A DNA stretch of 64,000 nt from Candidatus Flexicrinis proximus (GCA_016712885.1 JADJQF010000033.1:124001-188000), one strand, 5' to 3'. Counted from the first letter of the stretch, positions 34,572-44,447 are shown. Translations and numbers: made by a program. The notes: generated by a model not told the origin, from the sequence alone.

Positions 34572-35650
34572 ATGTACCGCCGTATTTCCCTGTTCGCGCT
34601 GCTGTGTGCCTGCCTGCTGACGATCAGCGGGATGGCGTTCGCTGCCGGAACAATCACCGTCAACGCCGCCTCGATCAATCATGTCTCAGACGCGCTGAAG
34701 ATCAGCGCCCCGCGTACGTATGAAGTCGTCGAGGCCGAAAACACGGACCGGTCGCTGGCCGATCCAGCGACCGTCTGCGGCCGAAATGTCGATCAGCCGG
34801 TGTGGTTCAAGTTCAAAGCTGATCGGGCAGTAACGATCGTGCTGAGCACAGAGGGCTCGCATCTGGCCTATAGCAACCCATACCAGTCCTACAGCGAGGA
34901 CACGGTCATGGCGCTTTACGCACACCTTGATCCGAATTCTGCGCCGAGCCATCTCACGCTGGCGGAAGTCGCCTGTAACGACGACGCGGTGATGACCATC
35001 GAGGAATCATCTCAGATCGGTTTCACTGCCGAGCCGGGGATGCAGTACTATGTCATGGTCATGCCGCACCTGAGCGCCCCCGACTTACTTGATGGTTCGT
35101 CGTACCGGCTAAACGTGCGGGTGATCAACCTGATGGAGTCCGGCAATTTCGAGGATATGGGCGGGCAGATCGCGCCGTGGAAGTCCAGCGCATTGGGCAG
35201 CGGCGACGATGGGTTGTCATGCGCGGGCGCGGACTGCAATTACCGCTTTCAGCACGGTCTGCTCGGCGCAAGCAAGCTCAAGCAGGTTATCAAGCGCTTC
35301 GCTGGCCTCAAGCTCAGCCCCGGTGTGAGCCTCAGACTCGGGGTGACCATGACGTTCAACGACCAGCCGAATGCGTCGATGAAGCTGAAGGTAATCTATG
35401 CCGACGGAACGTCCGAGCAGGTTACGACGGCTCTCACCAGCGCCAACGACAGCGGAACGCTTGTCGTGAACTCGACATTCCTGCTGCTGGACAAGGCGGT
35501 CGAAAAATCATCGTGCAGTTCATCGATTCGACCGGGGGATACGGCTGGCTGGATATCGACAACGTTAGCCTGATCGCCATAGTCCTCCCGCCTGTTCGCG
35601 ATACGCTGACCGCGCCTGTGCTTCCGCTGCCGGCGGCTCCGCTCAACTAG
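34572..35650 (+). pseudogene. Secreted PPC-like/KLKQ-module protein with one frameshift (family member 3)
   Basis: The first frame runs from ATG 34572 to 35573; the C-terminal 48 residues continue in another frame to 35650. The break is at an A5 run (35504-35508): one more A gives AVEKIIVQFIDSTGGYGWLDIDNVSL and the family tail VLPLPAAPLN. Before that it has a signal peptide (MAFAAG), QPVWFKFKADRAV, EDTVMALYAHL, ACNDD, and WKSSALGSGDDGLSCAG with ASKLKQVIKRFAGLK. About 358 residues when repaired. An error, a real indel, or slippage on the A-run could each explain it. Confidence 0.78.
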
Positions 35651-35825
35651 AGGCGACCATGCACTGGGGTTGTGGCGCTCAAGCCACAACCTCCTTCTGG
35701 GCCTGTGCGCCGGTTCCCTACGATGATTAGATAACCGACGATCAGGTGAGAGATTGACTTTCCACGGCGGAATGGGACGTATGCTTTGCGTATACCTAAC
35801 CCAACCCAATCAATAGGATGCTGCC

Positions 35826-36914
35826 ATGTTCCGCCGTACAGGAGTTCTCCTCTGTTTTGTTTTCTGCCTGCTGACCCTCAGCAGTCTGGCTTCAGCCAAA
35901 GCCGTGCAAGCCGCCGAGTCGGACAACATTGCCGATGCAGTGCGCGTGGTTGCCGGAAAATCGTACAGCGTCAAAGCCGCCGAGGCTGCGACGCTTGAGC
36001 AAGGCGAGATGAACCACACCTGCATCGTCACCCCCGGCCAGGGGAACAGCGTGTGGTTCCGCTACAAGTCCGACCGCGATATCACGGTGACCTTCGACAC
36101 GAACGGCACGAACCTGCCGTATGCCGCGCCGAACCAGGCGTATACGACCGATACGGTGATGAGCGTCTTCACGCTCAACAACGATACACCGCCGTCGGAA
36201 GCGACGTTTCCGGCGCTGTGGACGTCGGGCTGCAACGACGATGTGGCCGTCGGGACGCGCTATTCCAAGCTGACGGTCGAGATGAACAGCAACCTGTGGT
36301 ACTACATCCGGGTGACGCCGTACAAGGCAGGAGTACCGCTTCCGGCCGGCTCGACCTACAAGCTGAATGTGCGCGTCGAGAACCTGGTAGCCTACGGCTC
36401 GTTCCAGACTAACCCGGTCTCGTTTGCGGCAAATTGGACGCTGAGCGGGCAGGGCGCGTCGGACGATGCGATGATCTGCGACGTGAATTCGGCCTGCGCC
36501 TTCCACTTCAACAGCGGAGCGGCGGGTTCATCGAAGCTGAAGCAGGTGATCGACTCGTTCGGCGGGCTGAAGTTTAGCCCCGGCGACCTGTTGATGCTCA
36601 GCGCGACCGGGCATCTGGAAGGGACGCAGCAGGACTTCAAAATGAAGCTGGCCGTCACCTATGCTGACGGGACGACGACGCGCAAGAAAGCCCTGGTCAC
36701 CACCGACGCAACACGGCTGGCCGACACGGTGACCCTCAGCACCGTGCCGATGCTGATCGAGAAACCGATCGCCAGGATCGTCGTCACACTGGTGAACAGC
36801 GCCCAGGACGCCGACAGCGGAATCAACATCGATGACGTGGTGCTGCAGCCGATGACGCTCTCCTCCGAAGCCCCTGCCGCCCTGCCGCTCCCCCCAATGG
36901 GCGGCGCAAAGTAG
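35826..36914 (+). CDS. Secreted PPC-like/KLKQ-module protein (family member 4)
   Basis: Encodes 362 residues, third of the tandem paralogs. Signal peptide ends near LASAKA. Module one has HTCIVTPGQGNSVWFRYKSDR, TDTVMSVFTLN, GCNDD and LWYYIRVTPY; module two has WTLSGQGASDDAMICD, CAFHFNSG, SSKLKQVIDSFGGLKFSPGD and VTYADGTTTRKK. The tail is ALPLPPMGGAK, a variant of the family ending. AGGA precedes the ATG. It is followed by an intrinsic terminator, so the tandem group ends here. Confidence 0.83.
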   Translation: MFRRTGVLLCFVFCLLTLSSLASAKAVQAAESDNIADAVRVVAGKSYSVKAAEAATLEQGEMNHTCIVTPGQGNSVWFRYKSDRDITVTFDTNGTNLPYAAPNQAYTTDTVMSVFTLNNDTPPSEATFPALWTSGCNDDVAVGTRYSKLTVEMNSNLWYYIRVTPYKAGVPLPAGSTYKLNVRVENLVAYGSFQTNPVSFAANWTLSGQGASDDAMICDVNSACAFHFNSGAAGSSKLKQVIDSFGGLKFSPGDLLMLSATGHLEGTQQDFKMKLAVTYADGTTTRKKALVTTDATRLADTVTLSTVPMLIEKPIARIVVTLVNSAQDADSGINIDDVVLQPMTLSSEAPAALPLPPMGGAK

Positions 36915-36976
36915 GTGGGACGACCCGCATGCCGCAGAATCGGCGGCCGTGATGGCAGGTCGATTTGATAAAAGCC

Positions 36977-37007
36977 AAAAAGGACGCGCGATTCGGCGCG
37001 TCTTTTT
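36977..37007 (+). terminator. Intrinsic terminator after the tandem secreted paralogs
   Basis: The stem AAAAAGGACGCGC pairs with GCGCGTCTTTTT (one bulged G), and a T-run is built into the 3' arm. It works in both directions on paper and lies 62 bp past the stop. Confidence 0.85.
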
Positions 37008-37144
37008 GTTTGACCCCCTAATCGGCTATCCCCCTACGCATTTTGCGATTCTGGGGCTTTAATTGGCGTTTTGACCGGATTTGTGATAAACTTGGGATAT
37101 ATTCTGGCCCGTTGATGACCAGACGTGGGAGCCCCCAAAACAAT

Positions 37145-39808
37145 ATGGTTGACGAAACAAACAACGACGCGAACGGTGGCGGTACGAGCGGGAATTCTTC
37201 CCCGTCCGGCATCGGAAATGTCCGCCTGATCAACATCAATGAGGAAGTGCGGGGGAGCTTCCTGGATTACGCCATGAGCGTGATCGTTTCCCGCGCGCTG
37301 CCGGACGCCCGCGACGGCCTCAAGCCCGTCCACCGGCGCATTCTGTACGCCATGTATGACATGAACATCCGCCCAGGCACCGCCTACAAGAAATCGGCGC
37401 GTATCGTCGGCGAGGTGTTGGGCAAGTACCACCCGCATGGCGACTCCTCGGTCTATGAAGCGATGGCCCGCATGGCGCAGGACTTCAGCCTGCGCTACCT
37501 GCTGGTCGACGGTCAGGGGAACTTCGGCAGCCTGGACGGGGACAGCCCGGCGGCGATGCGATATACCGAGGCGCGTATGTCGCGTATTGGCGACGAGCTG
37601 ATGTCGGACATCGCCATGGATACCGTCGACTTCGGCGACAACTACGACGGCACGCAGCAGGAACCGCTGGTGCTGCCTGCGCGCATCCCGAACCTGCTGG
37701 CTAACGGCGTGACCGGTATCGCGGTCGGTATGGCGACCAGTATCCCGCCGCATAATCTGCGTGAGCTTGCCGCGGCGATCACCCATTTGATCGACAATTA
37801 CGACCGGGTCGAAGAGGTTACGGTCGATGATCTGATGCAGTTCGTCAAAGGCCCGGATTTCCCGTCCGGTGGTATTGTGATCGCCAACGACGAGCTGAAA
37901 GAAGCCTACGCCACCGGCAAGGGCCGCGTCGTGATGCGGGCGGCGTCCGACATCGAAGAGGGCAAGGACGGCACGTTCCGCGTTGTCTTCAAGAGCTTCC
38001 CCTATCAGATCAGCAAAATCGGCATTATCGAGAAGATCGTCCAGCTCGTGCGCGAAGGCCGCCTGCAGGGCATCCGCGATCTGCGCGATGAGTCCGACCG
38101 CGACGGCCAGCGCCTGGTCGTCGATCTGAAGAAGGGTGCCCAGCCCGATCTGGTCAAGAACCAGCTGTTCAAGTACACGCCGCTGCAGTCCACCTTCAGC
38201 ATCCAGATGCTGGCGCTGGCCAACGGCGAACCGCGCACCCTCAGCCTGCGCCGCCTGCTGCAAATCTTCATCGAACACCGTTACGAAGTGATCGTTCGCC
38301 GCTCCGAGTTCGAGCTTAGGAAGAAGCAGGCGCGCGCGCACATCCTCGAAGGGCTGCTCAAGGCGCTGAGCAACCTCGACGCGATCATCAACGTGATCCG
38401 CAGCGCCAACGATGCCGAAGAAGCCCGCCAGACGCTGATGAGCCGCTTCGACCTCAGCCAGCTTCAGGCTGACGCGATCCTTGAAATGCAGCTTCGCCGC
38501 CTTGCCGCGTTGGAACGGATGAAAGTCACCGACGAATTCAACGAAGTCATGGCGCGCATCACGTATCTCGAAGAACTGCTGGCCAGCCCGACCCAGATTC
38601 GCGCGCTGATCCGCGAGGATATCAATAACGTCTCCGACGAGTATGGCGATAAGCGGCGCACCGAGATCGACTTCAGCGATGCCGACTTCGACGAAGACGA
38701 GCTGCACCGTGAAGAAGAAGTCGTGATCTCGCTCTCGGTCAATGGCTACATCAAGCGCGTGCCGGCCCGCGAATACCGCGCGCAGAAACGCGGCGGGAAG
38801 GGGATGTCCGGCATGGCCTTCCGATCCGAAGAAGACGTGCTGGTCGATGCCTTCGCGTGCAGCAGCCTCGATTACCTGCTGTTCTTTACCAGCAACGGAC
38901 GCGTCTACAGCAAGAAGGCGTATAAGGTGCCGGAGACCGGCCGCGCCAACAAGGGCAGCCTGATCCACGCCATTTTGCCGCTCGAAGCCGATGAGCGCGT
39001 CACCGCCGTCGTCAATATCGATACCTTCGACCGTCCCGAAGGGGAGCGGGCTTATTTCGTGATGGCGACGCGCAACGGCAAGATCAAGCGTGTCGAACTG
39101 AGCGAACTGCGCTCCGTGCGCCCGTCCGGCATCATCGCCATCACCCTGATCGACGGCGATACGCTCGGTTGGGTCAAATATACAGATGGCAAGCAGCAGA
39201 TTATGCTGGCGACAGAATTCGGCCAGAGCATCCGCTTCAACGAGTTGACCGTCCGCGTGACGGGTCGCGGCTCGATCGGCGTCAACTCGATCAAGCTGGA
39301 TGAGAACGACAGCGTGGTCGGCATGGACGTGATCAAGCCGGAACATACCCACGTCCTGGTCATCACGCGCAATGGTTTCGGTAAGCGCACCAGCCTGGAC
39401 GAATACCGGGCACAGGGGCGCTATGGCAGCGGCATCCGAACGCTCAAGAGCACCGAAAAGACCGGGCCGGTGGTCGCCATGCGCTGCATCACCGCCGAGG
39501 ACGAGATCGTCGTGTTGACCAAAGGCGGCACGGTGCTCAGGACCTCGCAAAGTTCGATCCGCGACGTTGGCCGTAACACGCAGGGCGTCCGCGTCATCCG
39601 CGTAGCCGACGACGATGAAGTGATCGGCATGGCGATCCTGACCGAAGCCGAGGATGAAACGGAGATCGTCGGCGAGGGTGAGAACGGTGCCGCTGAAAAC
39701 GGCAATGGCCTGGCACACGATGCCGACGGGGTGGTGATCGCCGAGGTCGTCGAGCCATCATCCAATGGCAACGGGAACGGCCACGACAGCGACAACGGCG
39801 TGAGCTAA
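37145..39808 (+). CDS. gyrA: DNA gyrase subunit A
   Basis: Encodes 887 residues. The breakage-reunion domain starts VRGSFLDYAMSVIVSRALPDARDGLKPVHRR; the active Tyr is in AAMRYTEARMS. The quinolone region GDSSVYEAMARMAQDFSLRY keeps the Ser and acidic residue of sensitive enzymes. The C-terminal beta-pinwheel has the GyrA box AQKRGGKGM, marking gyrase rather than topoisomerase IV, and ends in an acidic, Gly/Asn-rich tail. With GyrB (not in the window) it introduces negative supercoils. ATG 37145 fits alignment to other GyrA; 37115 is also possible. A TTGACC box at 37071 and TATATT at 37098 may be its promoter, which excludes a start at 37043. Confidence 0.97.
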   Translation: MVDETNNDANGGGTSGNSSPSGIGNVRLININEEVRGSFLDYAMSVIVSRALPDARDGLKPVHRRILYAMYDMNIRPGTAYKKSARIVGEVLGKYHPHGDSSVYEAMARMAQDFSLRYLLVDGQGNFGSLDGDSPAAMRYTEARMSRIGDELMSDIAMDTVDFGDNYDGTQQEPLVLPARIPNLLANGVTGIAVGMATSIPPHNLRELAAAITHLIDNYDRVEEVTVDDLMQFVKGPDFPSGGIVIANDELKEAYATGKGRVVMRAASDIEEGKDGTFRVVFKSFPYQISKIGIIEKIVQLVREGRLQGIRDLRDESDRDGQRLVVDLKKGAQPDLVKNQLFKYTPLQSTFSIQMLALANGEPRTLSLRRLLQIFIEHRYEVIVRRSEFELRKKQARAHILEGLLKALSNLDAIINVIRSANDAEEARQTLMSRFDLSQLQADAILEMQLRRLAALERMKVTDEFNEVMARITYLEELLASPTQIRALIREDINNVSDEYGDKRRTEIDFSDADFDEDELHREEEVVISLSVNGYIKRVPAREYRAQKRGGKGMSGMAFRSEEDVLVDAFACSSLDYLLFFTSNGRVYSKKAYKVPETGRANKGSLIHAILPLEADERVTAVVNIDTFDRPEGERAYFVMATRNGKIKRVELSELRSVRPSGIIAITLIDGDTLGWVKYTDGKQQIMLATEFGQSIRFNELTVRVTGRGSIGVNSIKLDENDSVVGMDVIKPEHTHVLVITRNGFGKRTSLDEYRAQGRYGSGIRTLKSTEKTGPVVAMRCITAEDEIVVLTKGGTVLRTSQSSIRDVGRNTQGVRVIRVADDDEVIGMAILTEAEDETEIVGEGENGAAENGNGLAHDADGVVIAEVVEPSSNGNGNGHDSDNGVS

Positions 39809-39854
39809 CCTGCCGGCCTCGAACGGGTAGACGCCGCCTCAAAGTAGTACACAG

Positions 39855-39883
39855 AAATCCCTCGCCTGTGCGGGGGATTTTTT
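39855..39883 (+). terminator. Intrinsic terminator of gyrA
   Basis: The stem AAATCCCTCGC pairs with GCGGGGGATTT, has a short loop and is followed by TTT. It lies 46 bp after the gyrA stop. Confidence 0.88.
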
Positions 39884-39890
39884 GCTTCAG

Positions 39891-39919
39891 TTGGACAAAA
39901 CTCAGAAAGCCCATACACT
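39891..39919 (+). promoter_or_regulatory. Promoter for the 39965 secreted protein gene
   Basis: TTGGAC (39891-39896), a 17-nt spacer and TACACT (39914-39919), directly after the gyrA terminator and 45 bp before the ATG. Confidence 0.65.
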
Positions 39920-39964
39920 GTGAGAACGTGCCTGTAGGCAGCCTACACCCTATAAAGGATCAGC

Positions 39965-41467
39965 ATGCATCCCGCTATCGCAAAGCGTCTCCTGCTCAGC
40001 CTCAGTCTCATCTGCGTTTCAATGCTCCTCAGTTCCACCGCTTCAGCTGCTTTCGGTTATACCCAGTTCCCCTCAGGTTCGTTCACAGCGACCTATCTGC
40101 CGACCGAGGGCTACCTGTGGAACGATCTCGAAGCTACGGTCCCCGAAACGCCGTCATTGGCAGACCCGGCGCACACCTGTCTCGGCGACCTGGCCGTCAA
40201 TACGCCAGGGACCTATACCGTGTGGTTTGGCTTCAGCGTCCCGGCAGGCAGCATCACGTTGAACACCGATGGCTCGAACTACAACACGATTATGACGCTC
40301 TACGCGTATACCCCGCAGGTCGAGAACCTGAGCATGATCGCCTGCCATGACGACAAAATGAGCGTGCTGATCGAAGCATCCGAGATCACGGCTGCCGTTT
40401 CTGCCGGCCGCTATATTGTCCAGATCTCCAGCGCCGACACCGGGACGCAGGCCAATCTCGACCTGTTGCTCTATGGCTACTTCACGGCCGATACGCCCGC
40501 GCCGGCCAATGACGAGCGCACCGGCGCAGGGTTCGCCCCGATCCTTGCCGCCAACAACAAGCCCCTCAAGACCCTCAATGCGGAAGCTGCGACCCACGAC
40601 TCCTACGCCGCTGTGATCTCCGCCATGAACGGCTGCACGATGAACAATGCGGTCTGGTACACGTACACGCCGCTCTTCGACGGCTACTATAACTTCAGTA
40701 CGGCGGACAGCGTGCTGTATACCGGTAACAACGAACTGTATACCGACACGGTGCTGACCGTTTTCCGGCCAGGAACCGGAACGTTCCCTGTGCCCTGCGC
40801 CGATGGGCCGAACTTCGCCTCCGTCTACTCCCAGCCGCTTTTGGGCGGCAACACCTATCAGATTGCTGTCGGGATGTTCAACGCGCGGAACCTGCTGCCC
40901 TCCTCCTATTACAGCCTCAGAGTCAGCACTACCGAAATCGCGGGCAGCGTGGATAACCCAATGGTGGTCAACGGCGGCTTTGAAATTGGCGATGTAACCG
41001 GCTGGCAGGCCAAGAATCATGCCGGTTTGGATGGCGTTTCGATCCTTACGCCCATTTCCGGCACCTACAGCATGGTTATCTCGGCGCAGGCCGGCGTCTC
41101 CAAGAGCCTGTCGACCGGCGTAACACTGCCGGGTACCGGCGGCTTTGTCCCACAGAAGGGCGGCCGAATGGTCGCCAGCTTCATCTACCAGACGACGGGG
41201 ACGGTCAGCGGCTCGGTGGCGCTGATCGTCCAGTATTCCGACCGCGCGCCGGTCACGGTGAAACACAAGCTGGTCAGCAACTCGGTCGGCATCGTGAGTA
41301 CCGACATCGCCGCGGCGATCACGGCCAAGACGGTCACCAAAGTCACGATCAAAGTGAAGGTTAAAGGCGGCAGCGGGACGCTGATTTTCGACGACGCGGC
41401 GCTGGCGTACTTCGGCCCGGCGGCCCGCACGGTATCCGGCGTTTTGCCGCTGCCGGCCGCGCGCTAG
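39965..41467 (+). CDS. Secreted protein with two PPC-like modules and a C-terminal beta module (family member 5)
   Basis: Encodes 500 residues. A signal peptide ends near TASAAF. Two successive PPC-like modules follow (about 45-180 with AHTCLGDLAVNTPGTYTVW, NYNTIMTLYAY, ACHDD; about 190-320 with NNAVWYTYTPLFDGYYNF, DTVLTVFRPG and CADGPNF). The C-terminal module (about 330-480) has NGGFEIGDVTGWQAKN and KSLSTGVTLPG. It ends VLPLPAAR. AGGAT precedes the ATG by 5 nt. It has its own promoter and terminator. The role is unknown but clearly extracytosolic. Confidence 0.83.
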   Translation: MHPAIAKRLLLSLSLICVSMLLSSTASAAFGYTQFPSGSFTATYLPTEGYLWNDLEATVPETPSLADPAHTCLGDLAVNTPGTYTVWFGFSVPAGSITLNTDGSNYNTIMTLYAYTPQVENLSMIACHDDKMSVLIEASEITAAVSAGRYIVQISSADTGTQANLDLLLYGYFTADTPAPANDERTGAGFAPILAANNKPLKTLNAEAATHDSYAAVISAMNGCTMNNAVWYTYTPLFDGYYNFSTADSVLYTGNNELYTDTVLTVFRPGTGTFPVPCADGPNFASVYSQPLLGGNTYQIAVGMFNARNLLPSSYYSLRVSTTEIAGSVDNPMVVNGGFEIGDVTGWQAKNHAGLDGVSILTPISGTYSMVISAQAGVSKSLSTGVTLPGTGGFVPQKGGRMVASFIYQTTGTVSGSVALIVQYSDRAPVTVKHKLVSNSVGIVSTDIAAAITAKTVTKVTIKVKVKGGSGTLIFDDAALAYFGPAARTVSGVLPLPAAR

Positions 41468-41484
41468 CTCGGACGGTTCACGAC

Positions 41485-41512
41485 AAATCCCCCGCGTAAC
41501 GCGGGGGATTTT
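41485..41512 (+). terminator. Intrinsic terminator after the 39965 gene
   Basis: A perfect 12-bp stem, AAATCCCCCGCG with CGCGGGGGATTT, a TAA-like 4-nt loop and a following T. It is 17 bp past the stop. Confidence 0.9.
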
Positions 41513-41701
41513 CGTTTGTGGCGGCGTCACGGGCGAGCGGGTCCGGTTTGACCTCAGGCTGTGCCCACGATCAGCAGGCGCGCCTTGTCTGGTCGAAAAA
41601 GGTATCGAAGTTCCCACGCGAATCGTGCCAGAACGGGAGTTGCCCGCCTCAATTCGCTGCTTTTATGGCATAATGTGAAATCATGCACAAAGAGAACTGA
41701 C

Positions 41702-42775
41702 ATGAAATCACCACGCCGCCTTGCCTTTGCAGCTCTACTCGTCCTTGGTCTGACCCTTCCCGCCTCCGCTCACGTCAAGTGGTTCACGCAGTGGACGTTT
41801 GCCGATCCGCCGCGCGCCCTCGGCGAAATCCTCTCGCCGCTGTTTCTGGGGCTGCTGGCGCTGACCATCGCAGCGCTGTCCATCGGCGTGATTCTCGACA
41901 AACGCCTGAGCCAGAATTCGATCTACCGGCAGGTTGTCGTATGGTTCGACTCGCGGCGGGAGTATGCGCCGCTGGTGCTGCGTATCGGCCTGGGTATGAC
42001 GCTCATGCTGGCCTGGGCGGGAGACCGGCTGCTCTCGCCCGACCTTGCGCTGTCCTCCCCCATCGTGGGCTGGGTGCAGTTCGCCCTGGCGCTGCTGCTG
42101 ATCTTCCCACGGACGACCCCGCTGGCGGGTCTCGGCACCCTGGTGCTTTACGTGCTCGGCATCGCCGAGCACGGCGCATTCTACATGCTCGATTACTTCA
42201 TCTTTGTCGGCGTTGCCGTTTATCTGGCGGTCTACGCCTCGAAGAACGTCAGTATCAGCAGCCTGCGCATCCCGGCCCTGTATTTCAGTGTCGGATTTTC
42301 GCTGTTCTGGGTCGCCATCGAGAAGATCATCTATCCGCAGTGGGGGCTGGGTGTGCTGGCAGCCAATCCGGCGCTGACGATGGGACTCGATCCGGCCTTC
42401 TTCCTGCTCAGTGCGGCGTTCGTCGAGCTGGCCCTCGGCTACCTGTTGATTATCGGCCTGCTGGACCGCCCGCTGGCGGTGGTGATCACGCTGGTCTTTT
42501 TCACGACGACGCTGATCTTTGGCAAGACCGAAGTCATCGGCCACACCATCATCCACGCCGCGCTGATCGTCTTCCTGCTCGAAGGCACAATTCGCGGCGT
42601 TTATCCTGCGCCGATCAACATCCACCGCTCGCTGAGCTGGCGTCTGGCTTTCACGGCCGTCAATTTCATCCTGCTGCTGGCGATTCTGATCGTACCCTAC
42701 CAGCTGATGTCGCAGGCCGCCTTCAGCGATTCACTGGCCTATATCCGGCCGCTGCTCGTCGCGCTCATACCCTGA
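41702..42775 (+). CDS. Polytopic membrane protein with cleaved N-terminus, DoxX-like
   Basis: Encodes 357 residues. A signal-like N-terminus (LTLPASAHVKWFTQW) exposes a His-Val-Lys-Trp segment, then about eight membrane helices including IGLGMTLMLAWAGDRLLSP and AFVELALGYLLIIGLLDRP, reminiscent of duplicated DoxX-type four-helix units. Conserved proteins of this pattern exist in several phyla; the function is unknown. The start at 41702 has AGAGAA 6 nt upstream; a longer in-frame start at 41561 would run through a low-quality leader. It is convergent with the DUF998 gene, 16 bp apart. Confidence 0.68.
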   Translation: MKSPRRLAFAALLVLGLTLPASAHVKWFTQWTFADPPRALGEILSPLFLGLLALTIAALSIGVILDKRLSQNSIYRQVVVWFDSRREYAPLVLRIGLGMTLMLAWAGDRLLSPDLALSSPIVGWVQFALALLLIFPRTTPLAGLGTLVLYVLGIAEHGAFYMLDYFIFVGVAVYLAVYASKNVSISSLRIPALYFSVGFSLFWVAIEKIIYPQWGLGVLAANPALTMGLDPAFFLLSAAFVELALGYLLIIGLLDRPLAVVITLVFFTTTLIFGKTEVIGHTIIHAALIVFLLEGTIRGVYPAPINIHRSLSWRLAFTAVNFILLLAILIVPYQLMSQAAFSDSLAYIRPLLVALIP

Positions 42776-42791
42776 TTGGCGGTCCGGCGCG

Positions 42792-43472
42792 CTAGTCTCG
42801 CTTGCTCCTGAGGCGCAGCGAGACGGCGATAACCCACAGGATCACGGCTGCGGTCACCAGCCATTCGGTCGCCGCAACCGGCCAGAAGTCGAGCCGCGTG
42901 CCAGGTTCCGGCGCAGCAAACGACTGCACCGACATTGGCGCCATGAGCATGACTTCGCGCCCGAACAGCACGAACGCCGCGATCACCGGCAGGCCGGGCA
43001 GCGCCATCCAGCGCGGATAAGTCGCTGACGGGGCAGTAAACGCATAGAACGACAGAATCAGCACCGCCAGCAGGCCGCTCGCGAAGAACAGAAGTGCCAC
43101 TGACGCATGGGCTTCCAAATTGTTCATCGGGAACACGCCCACCAGCAGCCCGGACGCGCCGGAAACCAGGCCGACCGCGCCGAAGAACCAGCTCACGCGG
43201 CCCTCAAGCGTCAGCGCCACGCCTACCATAAACACGGCCAGGCACGCGCCGCCGATGATCAACCCGATGTTAAAAACCGCCGCCAGCTCCGAGACGCCCA
43301 CTTCGCCCAGTTCCGATACCCAGTGGTTGAGCGGGGAGTAGCGCTCACCGGTCGTCCCGCTGTAGGCCAGTCCGGTGACCAGCATCGCCAGCGAGAGGAT
43401 GCCCGTCCCCGCCAGCCCGAAAATCGATGCCATCCGCGCCGGATCGGCCTTGATCCTGGTCCATGTGTTCAT
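42792..43472 (-). CDS. DUF998 family membrane protein
   Basis: Encodes 226 residues with six membrane helices. The family pattern is RYSPLNHWVSELGEVGVSELAAVFNIGLIIGG, with the SPLNHWVSELG loop after helix one, and a second conserved loop GVFPMNNLEAHASVALLFF. The function of DUF998 proteins is not established. A G-rich stretch but no regular ribosome-binding site precedes the ATG. It stands alone, with repeat copy j on its upstream side. Confidence 0.82.
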   Translation of the reverse strand: MNTWTRIKADPARMASIFGLAGTGILSLAMLVTGLAYSGTTGERYSPLNHWVSELGEVGVSELAAVFNIGLIIGGACLAVFMVGVALTLEGRVSWFFGAVGLVSGASGLLVGVFPMNNLEAHASVALLFFASGLLAVLILSFYAFTAPSATYPRWMALPGLPVIAAFVLFGREVMLMAPMSVQSFAAPEPGTRLDFWPVAATEWLVTAAVILWVIAVSLRLRSKRD

Positions 43473-43542
43473 GCCCGCCCCCTGTCCTGTCCGCGGGGTG
43501 AGTATAGCGCGCCGCCCGGAACCTGTTATGGTCTCGCTTTGT

Positions 43543-43697
43543 TGGAGGCGCTGCCTCCACGCCTCCGCGAGGGGCTTGCGCCCCTCGACCCCTCATCTGC
43601 GATTTTGTGGCGTGAGCGCCACAAAATTGCTATGGGAGGTGCAGGAGAGCAACCTCCTGCTGGGGTTCGGGGTGAAACCCCGAAAAACACCGCATAA
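43543..43697 (+). repeat. Dispersed palindromic repeat, full copy (j)
   Basis: Starts TGGAGGC/GCCTCCA, then GAGGGGC/GCCCCTC, a long hairpin around GTGGCGTGAGCGCCAC, and a tail with GGGGTTCGGGGTGAAACCCC to CGCATAACC. It lies between two minus-strand genes and, unlike most copies, its GTGGAGGC end does not face a gene end. Confidence 0.9.
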
Positions 43698-43708
43698 CCG
43701 ACGTTAAT

Positions 43709-44347
43709 TTAGTAGGCGATGGTGAACCGCGCCCGGATATGCGCCGGGGTTTCCAGTTCGTTGACGACGGCGACAGCGTAGTCTTCAATCGAAATCCGGC
43801 TGTTCCCGGCGGCATCGGCCAGCAGTTGGTCGCCGCCCAACCGGAATGTGCCGGTACGCTGGCCCGGCTCAATTATGGCGGCCGGACTGAAGAACGTCCA
43901 TTCGAGGGCTGTTTCGGCGCGCAGCAGGGCCAGACCCTCGCCGTGCTTCTTGGCGGACGGACGCCACGCCTCCGGGAAGTCCGGCGTATCGTAGAGACGC
44001 AGGCCGGGGGCGACTTCGAGGCTGCCGGCCCCGCCGACAACCAGCAGGCGGGCGACGCCGGCCTGTTTGAGCGCCGTGATGAGGGTGCGGACCGACTGCG
44101 GCAGGATGTCGATGTTGCCGATGGCGTAGTTCGGGCCGACGGCATTGACGACGGCATCGTGACCGGCGACGGCCGCCGCGATGCTGGCGGCGTCGGTGAC
44201 ATCCCCGGCAGTGACGGACAGCGCGGCGTGGGAGAGGGTCAGCTTCGCCGGGTCGCGTACCACGGCCGTGACCTGATGCCCGCGGCTGAGCGCTTCGCTG
44301 ATAATGACCTTGCCGATGTTCCCCGCGCCGATGACTGCAATCTTCAT
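43709..44347 (-). CDS. NAD(P)-binding oxidoreductase (NmrA/atypical SDR type)
   Basis: Encodes 212 residues from ATG 44347 with GGAG 6 nt upstream. The nucleotide-binding motif is MKIAVIGAGNIGKVIISEAL; VTAVVRDPAKL, GDVTDAASIAAAVAGHDAVVNAVG and ARLLVVGGAGSLEV give the atypical SDR fold, which lacks the Tyr-x3-Lys pair. It resembles the small NAD(P)H-binding proteins often controlled by HxlR regulators. It is transcribed divergently from such a regulator, with a palindromic operator between them, so it is probably the regulator's target in a redox- or electrophile-stress response. Confidence 0.87.
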   Translation of the reverse strand: MKIAVIGAGNIGKVIISEALSRGHQVTAVVRDPAKLTLSHAALSVTAGDVTDAASIAAAVAGHDAVVNAVGPNYAIGNIDILPQSVRTLITALKQAGVARLLVVGGAGSLEVAPGLRLYDTPDFPEAWRPSAKKHGEGLALLRAETALEWTFFSPAAIIEPGQRTGTFRLGGDQLLADAAGNSRISIEDYAVAVVNELETPAHIRARFTIAY

Positions 44348-44380
44348 GGAATGCTCCTCGATACTTGCCTGGTTGAAATT

Positions 44381-44405
44381 CAATAGTTACTATAGGTGAC
44401 TATTG
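44381..44405. promoter_or_regulatory. Palindromic operator between the divergent HxlR and oxidoreductase genes
   Basis: A perfect 7-bp inverted repeat, CAATAGT (44381-44387) and ACTATTG (44399-44405), with an 11-bp centre that is itself partly symmetric (TAC and GTG). It is central in the 100-bp divergent intergenic region, the usual place for an HxlR dimer site. Confidence 0.72.
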
Positions 44406-44447
44406 GAGCCGCGGCAAGAAGGCACTTTACAGTGCGGGAGTTACCGG

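Noticed and set aside
37034..39718. Very long antisense ORF (894 codons) opposite gyrA
   Set aside because: A mirror effect of high-G+C codon bias; it has no ribosome-binding site or recognisable domain, and gyrA is certain.
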